Assembly: GCF_015040615.1 (NCBI RefSeq)
Contig: NZ_CP060402.1
Location: 2,666,001-2,730,000 of the forward strand
From: Microbacterium sp. YJN-G
GTDB taxonomy: Bacteria > Actinomycetota > Actinomycetes > Actinomycetales > Microbacteriaceae
DNA: 64,000 nt
Reading direction: 5' to 3'
In this document: positions 32,049 to 41,286 of the stretch, piece by piece
Position numbering within the stretch: the first letter of the stretch is position 1
Layout of the letters: each line of letters begins with the position of its first letter
Translations under genes and position numbers: made by a program
Notes under the pieces: model-generated
Seen by the model: only the letters and a program-made list of their open reading frames with translations
Told to the model about the DNA's origin: nothing
Database searches by the model: none

Positions 32049-33494
32049 TCATGAATCGAAGTCGATGCCGACCTTCTCGAGCAGGCGCAGCAGCACGCCC
32101 GGCCGACCCTGGTTCTCGTCGGCCTTCGCGACAGCGCGACGCACGAGCTGGATCAGCGGGTTGGAGAGCGGCTCGGGCGGCACGGGGAACGGGCGGCCGG
32201 TGGTGAGCTTGAGCCCGGTACGCCGCGTGCGCCGGCCGTCGAGCAGGTCGAGCATCGCCGCCGCGCCGAAGCGCGTGGCGGCGACGCCGAGCCCCGTGTA
32301 GCCCACGCTGTATGCGACGGCCCCGCCGAGCGCGGTGCCCTGGGTGGCGACCAGGCGGGTCGACATGTCGATCATGCCGCCCCACTTGTGGGTGAACCGC
32401 ACGTCCTTCAGCTCGGGGAACGTGCTGAAGAAATGGTCTGCCAGCCGTTCGAAGGTCTCCTCGCGCTGATCGTGTCGGTCGAGGATGCGTCCGCCACGGT
32501 GGTACACCGCGTCGAAGCCGCCCCACAGGATGCGATCGTCGGCGGTCTTGCGCGCGTAGTGGAACTGTCTCCCGCTGTCGGTGAGACCGTGCCGGCCCAC
32601 CCATCCGATCGCCTCGAGCTGCGCGGGGGTGAGCGGCTCGGTCATGAGCGCGTAGTCGTACACCGGGATGGTCCACGCCCGCAGGCGCCGCAGCGGCGAG
32701 GGGAACCCGTTGGTCGCGAGTGCCACCCGCTGCGCCGTGATCGTGCCGCCGCGCGTGCGCACGGCGACCGCGCCCGCGGTTCTGCGCATGCCGAGCGCCG
32801 GGGTGTCCTCGTGGATGCGCACGCCCAGCTGCACGCACACCCGGCGCAGTTCGCCCACCAGCCGTGCCGGGTGCACCAGCGCGTAGCCGTCGGACTTGAA
32901 CAGGCCCGCCCGGTGCAGCGGCGAGCGCACGAGCTCGCTCAGTTCCGCAGTGCGCAGGAACCGGGCGTGCGGGCCGGATGCCGCGCGCAGCGCCTCGACC
33001 TGATGAGGCTCCGTCGCGACGGCGAGCACCCCGGCATCCTCGAACTCGACCTGCATGTCGTACCGGTCGAGCGTGTCGCGCAGTCCCGCGAAGTTCTCCT
33101 GCTCCTCCTGCCGGATGCGGTCCATCTCGCCCGCGAACCGGCGCCGGCCGTTCGCCCCGCCGTGGGTCAGAGTCGCCTCGCAGAACCCGCCGTTGCGGCT
33201 GCTGGCGGCCCAGCCGATGCGGCGCCCCTCGATGAGCACCACGTCGCGGTCGGGGTCGCGCTCCTTGGCCTGAAGAGCCGTCCACAGTCCGCAGTACCCG
33301 CCGCCGACGACCAGCAGGTCGGTGGCGATGTCGCCCTGCAGCGCGGGGGCCGCCTCACCGGCGGCCAGTGCGTCCGTCCAGTACGGAGCGGGCCGCGCGT
33401 CCGCCAGCGATGCGCGGATGAGCTCGTCGGAGTGCTGCCGCTCGGCGCCGTATGCCGGAGCACCCGGCCGCGGGCGGGCAGCCGCCAGCGTCAC
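32049..33494 (-). CDS. FAD-dependent amine/amino-acid oxidase (DAO family)
   Basis: 481 aa. FAD-binding LLVVGGGYCGLWTALQAKER (GxGxxG variant GGGYCG) at residues ~56-75, followed by VLIEGRRIGWAASSRNGGFC, the motif of gamma-glutamylputrescine oxidase-like and related oxidases, and the C-terminal GYTGLGVAATRFGA. The GTG start overlaps the hyuB stop (GTGA). In an operon with hydantoinase/oxoprolinase genes it could oxidise the secondary amine or amino acid released, for example sarcosine or a proline analogue; this is inference. Confidence 0.83.
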   Translation of the reverse strand: MTLAAARPRPGAPAYGAERQHSDELIRASLADARPAPYWTDALAAGEAAPALQGDIATDLLVVGGGYCGLWTALQAKERDPDRDVVLIEGRRIGWAASSRNGGFCEATLTHGGANGRRRFAGEMDRIRQEEQENFAGLRDTLDRYDMQVEFEDAGVLAVATEPHQVEALRAASGPHARFLRTAELSELVRSPLHRAGLFKSDGYALVHPARLVGELRRVCVQLGVRIHEDTPALGMRRTAGAVAVRTRGGTITAQRVALATNGFPSPLRRLRAWTIPVYDYALMTEPLTPAQLEAIGWVGRHGLTDSGRQFHYARKTADDRILWGGFDAVYHRGGRILDRHDQREETFERLADHFFSTFPELKDVRFTHKWGGMIDMSTRLVATQGTALGGAVAYSVGYTGLGVAATRFGAAAMLDLLDGRRTRRTGLKLTTGRPFPVPPEPLSNPLIQLVRRAVAKADENQGRPGVLLRLLEKVGIDFDS

Positions 33495-35152
33495 AGTCGC
33501 CCGTCGGCCACGTCGGCCGCCCGGTCTTCGGCGCTGCGCAGACCCGGGTCGCCGTAGCCGCCGCCTCCTGCGGTCTCGACGCGCACGACCGTACCGGCGT
33601 CGAGCGTGGTCGAGGCCTTCGACGGCGCCACGATCTCGCGCCCCGACGGGTCGACGAGCGTGATCGTCGTCGCCCGGCCGTCTGACCCGCCCGCCGCACC
33701 GCTCGGGCGGAAGTCCTCGTGGGTCTGCTCGGAGTAGAAGGTGACGCGCTGCGGGTGGTCGAGGATCATGTACTCGCGTCGCAGCCCGAGGCCGCCGTTG
33801 AACTGCCCCTCGCCCTGCGAGCCTGCGACGAACTCGGTCTTGAGCACGCGAATGGAGTAATTGGTCTCGACGACTTCGGCGGGCATGACGCCGACGTTGG
33901 ACATGTAGGTGTCCACGCCGTCGATGCCGTCTCCGAACGGGGTCGCGCCGGTGCCGCCGCCCACCACGTCGGCCATCACCGCGGGTCGCCCCGTGAACGG
34001 GTCGGTGCTGCCGGCGTTGAAGCAGAAGAAGCTCACGGTGCTGCTGCCGACGGCCTTCTCGGGCCAGAGGTCGGACAGCGCGCGGATGAGGGTGTCGGCG
34101 AATCGCTGGCAGGTGTTGTGCCGAATCGACACGGCAGCCGGCGGCAGCGGGTTGAGCACGATGCCCTGCGGCGCCACGACGTCCAGCGCCCTCAGCAGCC
34201 CGTCGTTCGCGCCCAGCGCCGGGGCCACCACGGCGCGCACGCCGTAGACGATGCCGGCTCGGGTGCTGGCCCACGGGACGTTCATCGCCCCGGCCGTCTG
34301 CGGATCGCAGCCGGAGAGGTCGATGATCAGCCGGTCGCCTTCCTTGCGCACGGCCACGTGGATGCGGGTGGGGGCACCATCGCGGCCGTCGTCATCGAGG
34401 AAGCCCTCGGCCTGCCCCTCACCGTCGGGCAGGTTGCGCAACGCGGTGCGCACGCCCGACTCGACGGAGTCGAGCATCTGTGCCATCACGGTCTCGAGGG
34501 TCGGACGTCCGTAGCGTTCGGCGAGCTCGAGCACGCGGCGGATGCCGAGGTGGCAGGCCGCGCGCTGCGCGCGCAGGTCGCTGACCGTGCTGAGCGGGTC
34601 GCGGATGTTGTCGGACACGAGGGCGATGAGGTCCTCGTTCTCGACCCCGGCGATCGACAGCCGCACCGGCGGGAACACCAGCCCCTCGCCGAACAGGTCC
34701 TGCAGCTCGGGCCCCTCGCTGCCGGGGTTCACACCGCCGACGTCGATGTGGTGCGCCGCCGTGCCCGCCCAGGCGAGCAGGGTTCCGTCGAGGAAGACCG
34801 GGGCGATGATGTTGATGTCGGGCAGGTGCATCGCACCCAGATACGGGTGGTTGCAGATGTAGACATCACCCTCCTGGATGCGGTCTCCCCAGCGGTCCAG
34901 CACCGACTTCACCACCAGCGACATCGCCCCCAGCTGCGCCGGGATATAGTCGGCCTGGGCGACCAGATCACCGGATGCCGTGAAGAGCGCGCACGAGAAA
35001 TCGTCCATGTCGCGGATGATGGGGCTGTAGCTGGAGCGCTTGAGTACGCTGCCCATCTCCTCGGCGGCCGACTGCAGGCCGGCCGCGGCGACCTCGAAGG
35101 TCACCGGGTCGATCTGCCGGGGTGCGAGCGTCTGTGCGTTCTGCATGGTCAT
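33491..35152 (-). CDS. hyuB: Hydantoinase B/oxoprolinase family protein
   Basis: 553 aa, full length. Characteristic start IDPVTFEVAAAGLQSAAEEM, SSYSPIIRDMDDFSCALF, CNHPYLGAMHLPDINI, HHIDVGGVNPGSEG and the C-terminal ETAGGGGYGDP. It pairs with HyuA in ATP-dependent opening of 5-oxoproline, hydantoin, N-methylhydantoin or acetone-type substrates. Its ATG overlaps the hyuA stop (ATGA) and its stop overlaps the oxidase GTG, so the three are translated as a coupled set. Confidence 0.9.
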   Translation of the reverse strand: MTMQNAQTLAPRQIDPVTFEVAAAGLQSAAEEMGSVLKRSSYSPIIRDMDDFSCALFTASGDLVAQADYIPAQLGAMSLVVKSVLDRWGDRIQEGDVYICNHPYLGAMHLPDINIIAPVFLDGTLLAWAGTAAHHIDVGGVNPGSEGPELQDLFGEGLVFPPVRLSIAGVENEDLIALVSDNIRDPLSTVSDLRAQRAACHLGIRRVLELAERYGRPTLETVMAQMLDSVESGVRTALRNLPDGEGQAEGFLDDDGRDGAPTRIHVAVRKEGDRLIIDLSGCDPQTAGAMNVPWASTRAGIVYGVRAVVAPALGANDGLLRALDVVAPQGIVLNPLPPAAVSIRHNTCQRFADTLIRALSDLWPEKAVGSSTVSFFCFNAGSTDPFTGRPAVMADVVGGGTGATPFGDGIDGVDTYMSNVGVMPAEVVETNYSIRVLKTEFVAGSQGEGQFNGGLGLRREYMILDHPQRVTFYSEQTHEDFRPSGAAGGSDGRATTITLVDPSGREIVAPSKASTTLDAGTVVRVETAGGGGYGDPGLRSAEDRAADVADGRL

Positions 35153-37215
35153 GCCTGGTCCTCCTGAGTGATGATGAGGTCGCCCTGCGCGGCGACGGTG
35201 ACGGTCTGCCCCGCCAGCACGAAGGTGGTCGAGTCCATCTGCTGCACGATGGCCGGTCCGGTGAAGACGTCGCCGGCCGCCAGCAGGGCACGGTCGTAGA
35301 CGTCGACTTCGGTCGACCCCGCGCCGGGGATGAGCACCGTGCGGCGGGCGATGAGGGCCGCATCGTTCTGCTCCTGTGGCACGTCGGCACCGGAGGCCGG
35401 ACGGGCGAGCGCGCCGGTCACGGCGATGCGCACGGTGACGAGCTCGACGTCCTCGCCACGGTTGGCGTGACCGTACAGCTCGGCGTGCGCGTCGTGGAAC
35501 AGCTCCGCCGCACGCAGCAGCCCGTCCTCGCCGTGACCGGGGAGCGGGATGGTCAGCTCGTAGCCCTGTCCGCGATAGCGGCAGTCGACCGAGGCGAGCA
35601 CGGCGATGTCGGCTGCGGCGACGCCGTCGGCGATCAGCCGCTGTCGTCCGGACTCGGCGGCCGATGCGTACCACTGTGCGATCTCGGCGATCGCCGAGGG
35701 GTCGAAGGTCTTCAGCACGGTGCGGGAGTCGTCGAAGCGCACACCGGCGACGAGCAGTCCGTCAGCCGAGAAGAGACCCGGCTGACGGGGCACGATCACC
35801 GATCGCAGTCCGAGATGCTGCAGCAGCAGCCCGGCGTGCAAGGGGCCCGCACCGCCGAAGGGCACGAGTGAGAACTCCTTCGGGTCGAGGCCCCGTTCGA
35901 TACTCACCTTGCGCACGGCCTGCACCATGTGCGCGAGTCCGATCGCGAGGATCGCCTCGGCGGCCTCCTCGGGCGTCAGGGCGAGACGCTCGCCCACCGC
36001 GCGCATGGACTCGATCGCGGCCTCGCGGTCGAGGGTGAGACCGCCCGCAAGATCGCCGCCGCCGAGGGTGCCGAGTACCACGTGCGCGTCGGTGATCGTC
36101 GGCTCGGTTCCGCCGCGGCCGTAGCTGGCGGGTCCGGGCAGGGCCCGAGCGGACTGCGGGCCGACGCGCAGCCGATCGGTCTGGTCGACCCAGCCGATGC
36201 TGCCGCCGCCCGCGCCGATGGTGTGGATGTCGACTGTCGGCGCCAGCAGGGTGTGCCCGTGCACGTGCTGCTCGCGTGCGAACGGCGCCCTGCCCTCGCG
36301 CACGAGGCACACGTCGGTCGATGTGCCGCCCATGTCGAGGCTGATGAGGTTGCTGATGCCGTGCACCGCGGCGAGGTCGAGCAGGCCGGCCACCCCGCCC
36401 GCCGGGCCGGACAGCACCAGTTGGTGCGACTGCGGCTCGGCGCGGGTGGCGGGCACGCTGCCGCCGTTGGACTGCATCACGAGGAACGGCGCGCGCAGGC
36501 CCGCTTCGCCGACCGCCGCCTCGGCGCGCTCGAGGTAGCTGCCGACGACCGGGCGGAGCGCGGCGTTGATGACGGTGGTCGCCGTGCGCGGGTACTCGCG
36601 GAACTCGCGGGCCACGTCGCTCGAGAGCGAGACCGGCGTTCCGGGCAGCGCCCTCGTGAGCGCTTCGCCGATGCGACGCTCGTGTTCATCGTTGAGGTAG
36701 CTGAACAGCAGGCTCACTGCCACGGCGGAGGGTGCCGCGGCGACGACCTCGGCGACCACCCGGTCGATCTCGGCGTCGGTGAGCTCGGTCAGCACCTGCC
36801 CCCGGCTGTCGATCCGCTCGCGGACCTCGACACGCGCGCGCCGCGGCACGAGTTCCTTGGGCCGTTCCGGGGTGAGGCTGTACACATCGGGCCGGCTGCT
36901 CTGCCGGTAGCCCATGACATCGCGGAAGCCCTCGGTGGCGACCAGCGCGACCGGCGCGAGCTCATCGGTCAGGATCGCGTTCGTGGCAACGGTAGTGCCA
37001 TGGCACAGCAGACTCACCTGATCGAGGGGCAGACCCTCGACGGCGAGCGCGAGGATCGCATTGCTGAGCCCCTGGGAGGGGTCGTGGGGGGTGGATGCCA
37101 CCTTGGCCACCGCGACCTCGCCGTTCGCCGAACGCGCTATCGCATCGGTGAACGTTCCTCCTGCATCGATGCTGACCGTCCAGTTCGCAGCGTTCACGTC
37201 TTCGCCTTCCGTCAT
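35149..37215 (-). CDS. hyuA: Hydantoinase A/oxoprolinase family ATPase subunit
   Basis: 688 aa with ATG 37215 (TGGAG SD); GTG 37197 is a close alternative. N-terminal ASKHA phosphate motif IDAGGTFTDAIARSANG, then LLCHGTTVATNAIL and the central SLDMGGTSTDVCLVREG (second phosphate motif) with VDIHTIGAGGGSIGWVD. It phosphorylates the cyclic amide for ring opening with HyuB. Divergent from the LuxR/solute-binding fusion regulator across ~95 bp, which probably controls the operon. Confidence 0.9.
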   Translation of the reverse strand: MTEGEDVNAANWTVSIDAGGTFTDAIARSANGEVAVAKVASTPHDPSQGLSNAILALAVEGLPLDQVSLLCHGTTVATNAILTDELAPVALVATEGFRDVMGYRQSSRPDVYSLTPERPKELVPRRARVEVRERIDSRGQVLTELTDAEIDRVVAEVVAAAPSAVAVSLLFSYLNDEHERRIGEALTRALPGTPVSLSSDVAREFREYPRTATTVINAALRPVVGSYLERAEAAVGEAGLRAPFLVMQSNGGSVPATRAEPQSHQLVLSGPAGGVAGLLDLAAVHGISNLISLDMGGTSTDVCLVREGRAPFAREQHVHGHTLLAPTVDIHTIGAGGGSIGWVDQTDRLRVGPQSARALPGPASYGRGGTEPTITDAHVVLGTLGGGDLAGGLTLDREAAIESMRAVGERLALTPEEAAEAILAIGLAHMVQAVRKVSIERGLDPKEFSLVPFGGAGPLHAGLLLQHLGLRSVIVPRQPGLFSADGLLVAGVRFDDSRTVLKTFDPSAIAEIAQWYASAAESGRQRLIADGVAAADIAVLASVDCRYRGQGYELTIPLPGHGEDGLLRAAELFHDAHAELYGHANRGEDVELVTVRIAVTGALARPASGADVPQEQNDAALIARRTVLIPGAGSTEVDVYDRALLAAGDVFTGPAIVQQMDSTTFVLAGQTVTVAAQGDLIITQEDQA

Positions 37216-37310
37216 CGGGCTCCATTGCGCGGCCGGGTTGACTGCGTGAGAGCAAGCAAAGCCGCAGTGAACGGGATTCTCATGCGTCATTCGACGTATC
37301 ATCGACCTTC

Positions 37311-39041
37311 ATGACGACGACTTCTCCGCGGGTGCAGGAGTTCCGAGTGCGACTCTCGGGTCTGGATCCCGATGACCGATGCGACCCCGAGCTCGCCGGG
37401 CTGGCTCGCGGGTTCGTCGTCGCGGGCCGTGAGAGTGCCCGCTTCCTGTGGCACGCCGAGGACGGCTGGCGCGCTGTCGCGATGAGCCGCGAGGCTGACG
37501 ATGACGAGGCCGCCTCCGCCCTGGTCACCGTGTCACCCGCGACACTGCCGCGCGGCATCACGACTCGTGAGGCGCAGGTGCTCACGCTGGTGGCGCTCGG
37601 CTTGACCAACGGTGAGATCGCGGGCCGGCTCGGCACGCGCCCGCGCACCGTGTCGACCCAGGTCGAACGCCTGCTCGGCAAGCTGGACCAGGGCAGCCGC
37701 GCGGGTCTCGCCGCGGTGGCCGTCGACGCCTCGCTGATCGTGCTCCCCCTTCCTGGCGGCCCGGTCGACTCGGTGTCGATCGCGCAGGCCGAGATCCACC
37801 ACGCGGCCGTGACCCTGTCGGGGCGGGTCGCCCCGCGCAGCGAGGATGCCGTCGGGTTCACCCGGCGCCGATCGATCAGGCTCGGTACGCTCGCACCGCT
37901 CATCGGCGCCGCTGCCTCGGACGGCCTGGAGCTCGTGCGCGGTGCGTCGATCGCGGTCCGCGAGGTCAACGCGCGGGGCGGGATCGACGGACGCGAGATC
38001 GAGCACCTCATCGAGGAGGTCGACCTGTTCGACGGCAGCACCGTGACGACGGCGATCGAACGACTCACCGCAGCGGGCGTCGACGCGGTGCACACGAACT
38101 ACGTCACCGCAGAGCATCCGGCGGCGCTCGCGCTGCTCGCCGACTACGGCCGACCCTTCCTGCACACCGCGACGCTCGAGTCGCAGGTCGCCCTCGTGCG
38201 TGACGACCCGGCCCGCTACGGGATGATGTTCCAGACCTGCCCCTCGGAGGAGTACTACCGGCTGGGGTTCGCCACGTTCCTGCGGGAACTCGTGCGAGAA
38301 GGGCACTGGAGTCCTGCCGGTCGCTCGGTGGTCGCGCTCGAGGCGGACAGCGCGACCAGCCGCGTCGCGGACGACACGCTGCGCGATCTGCTCTCGGACG
38401 CGGGCTGGCAGCTCGAGCACACCATCCGCACGCCTCTGCACGCTCCGAAGTGGGCCCGGATCGCCGCCGAGATCGAGAGCCGCGATCCGGACGTGCTGCT
38501 CATCTCGCACTTCCTGCCCGACGTGGCCGAACTGCAGCGACTGCTCGCCGCGCACGGATTTCGCGGCCTGGTCTACTACGTCTACGCCGCCTCGATCCCG
38601 CGTTTCCAGACTGTCGCCGGCGCGTCGTCCGAGGGCATCGTCTGGTCGACCGTGACCGGCCGGTACGACGACGCGATGGGCGAGCGGTTCCAGCGCCGTT
38701 TCGCCCTGCGCTACGGCGACCCGCCGGGCTGGTCGCAGGCGAGCGCCGCGTACGACCAGGTGATGCTGCTCGCGGGCGCGTGGGCGGGTGTCCGCTCGGC
38801 CGATCCCATGCGCACGATCGAGCACCTGCGCACCACGATCAGCCGCGGCTTGAACGGGGTGTACTTCCTGGGCGGTCCTGGTCAGGCCGCGCTCTGCTAC
38901 CCGTACGAGACCGAGGACTCCTCACTGGGCCAGGCGCTGCTGATCTACCAGGTGCAGAACGGCACGCCGATCGCGCTCTCGCCCGCGCCGAAGGGCGATC
39001 TGCGGCGATTCACACCACCGGCACGTCCGCGCGGCCGCTGA
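37311..39041 (+). CDS. LuxR-type HTH fused to a solute-binding domain (cytosolic one-component regulator)
   Basis: 576 aa. Residues ~78-140 form a LuxR HTH (TTREAQVLTLVALGLTNGEI, PRTVSTQVERLLGKL). Residues ~190-560 form a Leu/amide-type periplasmic-binding fold (IRLGTLAPLIGAAASDG, GASIAVREVNARGG, DAVHTNYVTAEHPAALALL, ASAAYDQVMLLAGAW). No signal peptide or membrane span, so the binding domain senses a ligand in the cytosol. The architecture resembles AmiC/UrtA-like sensors joined to DNA binding. Divergent from hyuAB-oxidase and followed by an amino-acid permease gene, so it probably senses the pathway substrate. Confidence 0.8.
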   Translation: MTTTSPRVQEFRVRLSGLDPDDRCDPELAGLARGFVVAGRESARFLWHAEDGWRAVAMSREADDDEAASALVTVSPATLPRGITTREAQVLTLVALGLTNGEIAGRLGTRPRTVSTQVERLLGKLDQGSRAGLAAVAVDASLIVLPLPGGPVDSVSIAQAEIHHAAVTLSGRVAPRSEDAVGFTRRRSIRLGTLAPLIGAAASDGLELVRGASIAVREVNARGGIDGREIEHLIEEVDLFDGSTVTTAIERLTAAGVDAVHTNYVTAEHPAALALLADYGRPFLHTATLESQVALVRDDPARYGMMFQTCPSEEYYRLGFATFLRELVREGHWSPAGRSVVALEADSATSRVADDTLRDLLSDAGWQLEHTIRTPLHAPKWARIAAEIESRDPDVLLISHFLPDVAELQRLLAAHGFRGLVYYVYAASIPRFQTVAGASSEGIVWSTVTGRYDDAMGERFQRRFALRYGDPPGWSQASAAYDQVMLLAGAWAGVRSADPMRTIEHLRTTISRGLNGVYFLGGPGQAALCYPYETEDSSLGQALLIYQVQNGTPIALSPAPKGDLRRFTPPARPRGR

Positions 39042-39311
39042 CGGGCGGACGAGGATGCTCGAGATCTCCAGGGCCCGTCGGCATCCGTCGGATGACGTAT
39101 GCACAACCACCGAAGCACATCGCATAATCGTGGAACCCGAGCCGAAGACGGACCGGAACGAGCAGCGTCGCCGCACCCCAGCCCCGACCCCTTTCGCGAC
39201 CACGACCGCGATGCCGCCTCGATCGAGCCCCCTCCGGCCCCGGACGGTGCGTGCGCAGGGGACCCTCCCGGCACGGCCGAGCATCCGATCCCGAGCCGAT
39301 GGAGACTCCCC
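39042..39311 (+). other. Intergenic region before the permease gene
   Basis: 270 bp without a convincing gene. CATAAT at ~39121-39126 could be a -10 box for the permease gene. An in-frame extension of the permease upstream is Pro/Arg/Asp-rich and looks non-coding. Confidence 0.4.
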
Positions 39312-40676
39312 ATGACGATCTCAGACGTACCCGCTCCCCCGCTTCGCCGCATCCTGGGCCTGGGCGCGACGGTGACCTTCGGTCTCGCGTACATGATCCC
39401 CCTGACGGTGTTCACCACCCTGGGGATCGCGAACGTGATGACCCGCGGCAACCTCGTCGCCGCCTATGCGATCACTCTCGTCGCGATGCTGTTCACCGCG
39501 TTCAGCTACGCGACCATGGTGCGGCGCTTTCCCGTCGCGGGCTCCGCGTACGCCTTCTCGCGCCGGGCGTTCGGTCCTCACGTCGGCCTGCTGGCCGGCT
39601 GGGCCCTGATGCTGGACTACCTGCTGCTGCCGATGGTCACCTACCTCGTGATCGGCATCTATCTGAACGCCGCGTTCCCCGCCATCCCGATGTGGGTCTT
39701 CTTCCTGGCGGCGCTGGTGCTGGTCACGGTGCTGAACGTCATCGGCATCCGGCTGCTCTCCCGGGTCAACATCGCCCTGCTGGCCGTGCAGTTCGTGTTC
39801 ATCGCGGTGTTCATCGTCATGGCCGCGAGCGGCCTGAGCGGCGCGGCGATCCCGAGCTTCACCGAGGTCTTCCTCAACGACCAGGCGAACCTGTCGCTGA
39901 TCCTCTCGGGCAGCGCCCTGCTGTGCTTCTCGTTCCTGGGCTTCGACGCGGTCTCCACCCTGTCCGAGGAGACCCGCGCCCCGGAGCGCACGATCCCCCG
40001 CGCCATCCTCATCGTGACGCTCGGCGGCGGCGTGCTGTTCATGCTGCTCTCTGCGGTGTCCAACTTCGTGATGCCCGACTTCGAGAGCTACACCTCGGCG
40101 GATGCGGCGTCCCTCGATGTCATGCAGGCCGCGGGCGGCGCGTTCCTCAGCGCCTTCTTCACCGCCGCCTACGTCGCGGGCTGCTTCGCGTCGGTGCTCG
40201 CATCCCAGGCGACCGTGGCGCGCATCCTCTACGCGATGGGCCGCGACCGCCTGCTGCCCAGCGCCGTGTTCGCCTTCGTGCACCCGCGGTTCCGCACCCC
40301 CACCGGCGCCGTGCTGGTCGTGGCGGTGATCTCATTGGCGGGACTGGCTCTCGATCTGATGACCCTGTCCAGCCTGATCAGCTTCGGCGCGCTCGTGGCG
40401 TTCAGCGTCGTCAACCTCTCCGTCATCAAGCACTTCCTCATCGATCGCCGTGAGCGCGGTGCCCGCGCGATCCTGCTCCACGGCGTGCTGCCGGGCGTCG
40501 GCTTCCTGCTCACCGCCTGGCTGTGGACAAGCCTCAGCGGAACGGCGCTCGTCGTCGGCCTCGTGTGGGCGGCCCTCGGCGTCTGCTACCTGCTCGTCAT
40601 CACGCGCTTCTTCCGCAAGGCGCCGCCCGAGCTCGACATGCGCGAGACGGACTCGCTCGAGATGATCGCCGGATAG
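39312..40676 (+). CDS. APC-superfamily amino acid permease
   Basis: 454 aa with 12 hydrophobic segments. N-terminal LGLGATVTFGLAYMIPLTVF, the first-helix region of APC permeases, then the FPVAGSAYAFSRRAFGPHVG loop and FLGFDAVSTLSEETRAPERT (consensus EE..NP-like). Start ATG 39312 with GGAG SD. It probably imports the amino acid, amine or cyclic amide used by the neighbouring hyuAB-oxidase products; the regulator between them supports this. A strong hairpin terminator follows. Confidence 0.88.
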   Translation: MTISDVPAPPLRRILGLGATVTFGLAYMIPLTVFTTLGIANVMTRGNLVAAYAITLVAMLFTAFSYATMVRRFPVAGSAYAFSRRAFGPHVGLLAGWALMLDYLLLPMVTYLVIGIYLNAAFPAIPMWVFFLAALVLVTVLNVIGIRLLSRVNIALLAVQFVFIAVFIVMAASGLSGAAIPSFTEVFLNDQANLSLILSGSALLCFSFLGFDAVSTLSEETRAPERTIPRAILIVTLGGGVLFMLLSAVSNFVMPDFESYTSADAASLDVMQAAGGAFLSAFFTAAYVAGCFASVLASQATVARILYAMGRDRLLPSAVFAFVHPRFRTPTGAVLVVAVISLAGLALDLMTLSSLISFGALVAFSVVNLSVIKHFLIDRRERGARAILLHGVLPGVGFLLTAWLWTSLSGTALVVGLVWAALGVCYLLVITRFFRKAPPELDMRETDSLEMIAG

Positions 40677-40687
40677 CGCACCGAGCG

Positions 40688-40721
40688 GATCGCCCCGCCT
40701 GCTCCGGCAGGCGGGGCGATC
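40688..40721 (+). terminator. Terminator after the permease gene
   Basis: Perfect 15-bp stem GATCGCCCCGCCTGC / GCAGGCGGGGCGATC, loop 4 nt, 11 nt after the stop codon. Confidence 0.85.
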
Positions 40722-40730
40722 ATGTCCTCG

Positions 40731-40770
40731 TTGACGCGACATCGGCTCGCGGATATGATCAAATATCATA
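40731..40770 (+). promoter_or_regulatory. Promoter with GntR-type operator
   Basis: TTGACG (40731-40736), exactly 17 nt, TATGAT (40754-40759). TATGAT-CAAAT-ATCATA (40754-40770) is a perfect inverted repeat with 6-bp arms over the -10 and start site, of the kind bound by FCD-type GntR repressors. Such a regulator is encoded 517 bp downstream. Confidence 0.7.
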
Positions 40771-40774
40771 ACGG

Positions 40775-41278
40775 GTGTGCGACTTCACGATGAGCGAGCA
40801 GTGGGACTACGAGGCCGAGATCGCGATCGTGATCGGCAAGGCCGGCAAGGACATCTCGCGCGCGGATGCCATGGACCACATCTTCGGATACACCCTGGCC
40901 AACGACGTCTCGGTGCGCGATGTGCAGCGGGCGCACGGCGGCCAGTGGTTCAAGGGCAAGAGCATCGACCGCACCATGCCCCTCGGGCCGTGGATCACGA
41001 CCCGCGACGAGATCGACGATCTTGAGGGGGTGCGCATCCAGTGCGAGCTGAACGGCGAGGTGCTGCAGGATGCCGTGGTCGGCCAGATGGCCTTCGACAT
41101 CCCGCAGCTCATCGAGGAGCTCAGCCGCGGCATGACCCTCGACGCCGGCGATGTGATCCTCACCGGAACCCCGAGCGGCATCGGCAATGCACGCGAGCCC
41201 AAGGTGTTCCTGCGCTCCGGCGACACGCTGACCACGCGCGCCACGGGGCTGGGGTCGCTGACGAACCGCATACGCTAG
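40775..41278 (+). pseudogene. Fumarylacetoacetate hydrolase-family protein, 5'-truncated
   Basis: 167 aa from GTG 40775 (or 162 from ATG 40790). Sequence from WDYEAEIAIVIGKAGKD through GYTLANDVSVRDVQRAHG, KSIDRTMPLGPW and LTGTPSGIG is the C-terminal two-thirds of the FAH catalytic fold, with metal-ligand Glu and Asp motifs kept. The family's opening strand (KIxCVGxNYxxH, with the catalytic His) is absent. The promoter/operator is intact and abuts the truncation point, so a deletion removed ~50-110 codons next to the start. It could still be expressed, but activity is doubtful. Confidence 0.75.
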
Positions 41279-41286
41279 GGACGATC

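Noticed and set aside
32049..34274. A single 741-codon open frame covering the FAD oxidase and part of hyuB in antisense register
   Set aside because: The first ~260 codons are a shadow of hyuB; the real oxidase begins at GTG 33494, overlapping the hyuB stop.
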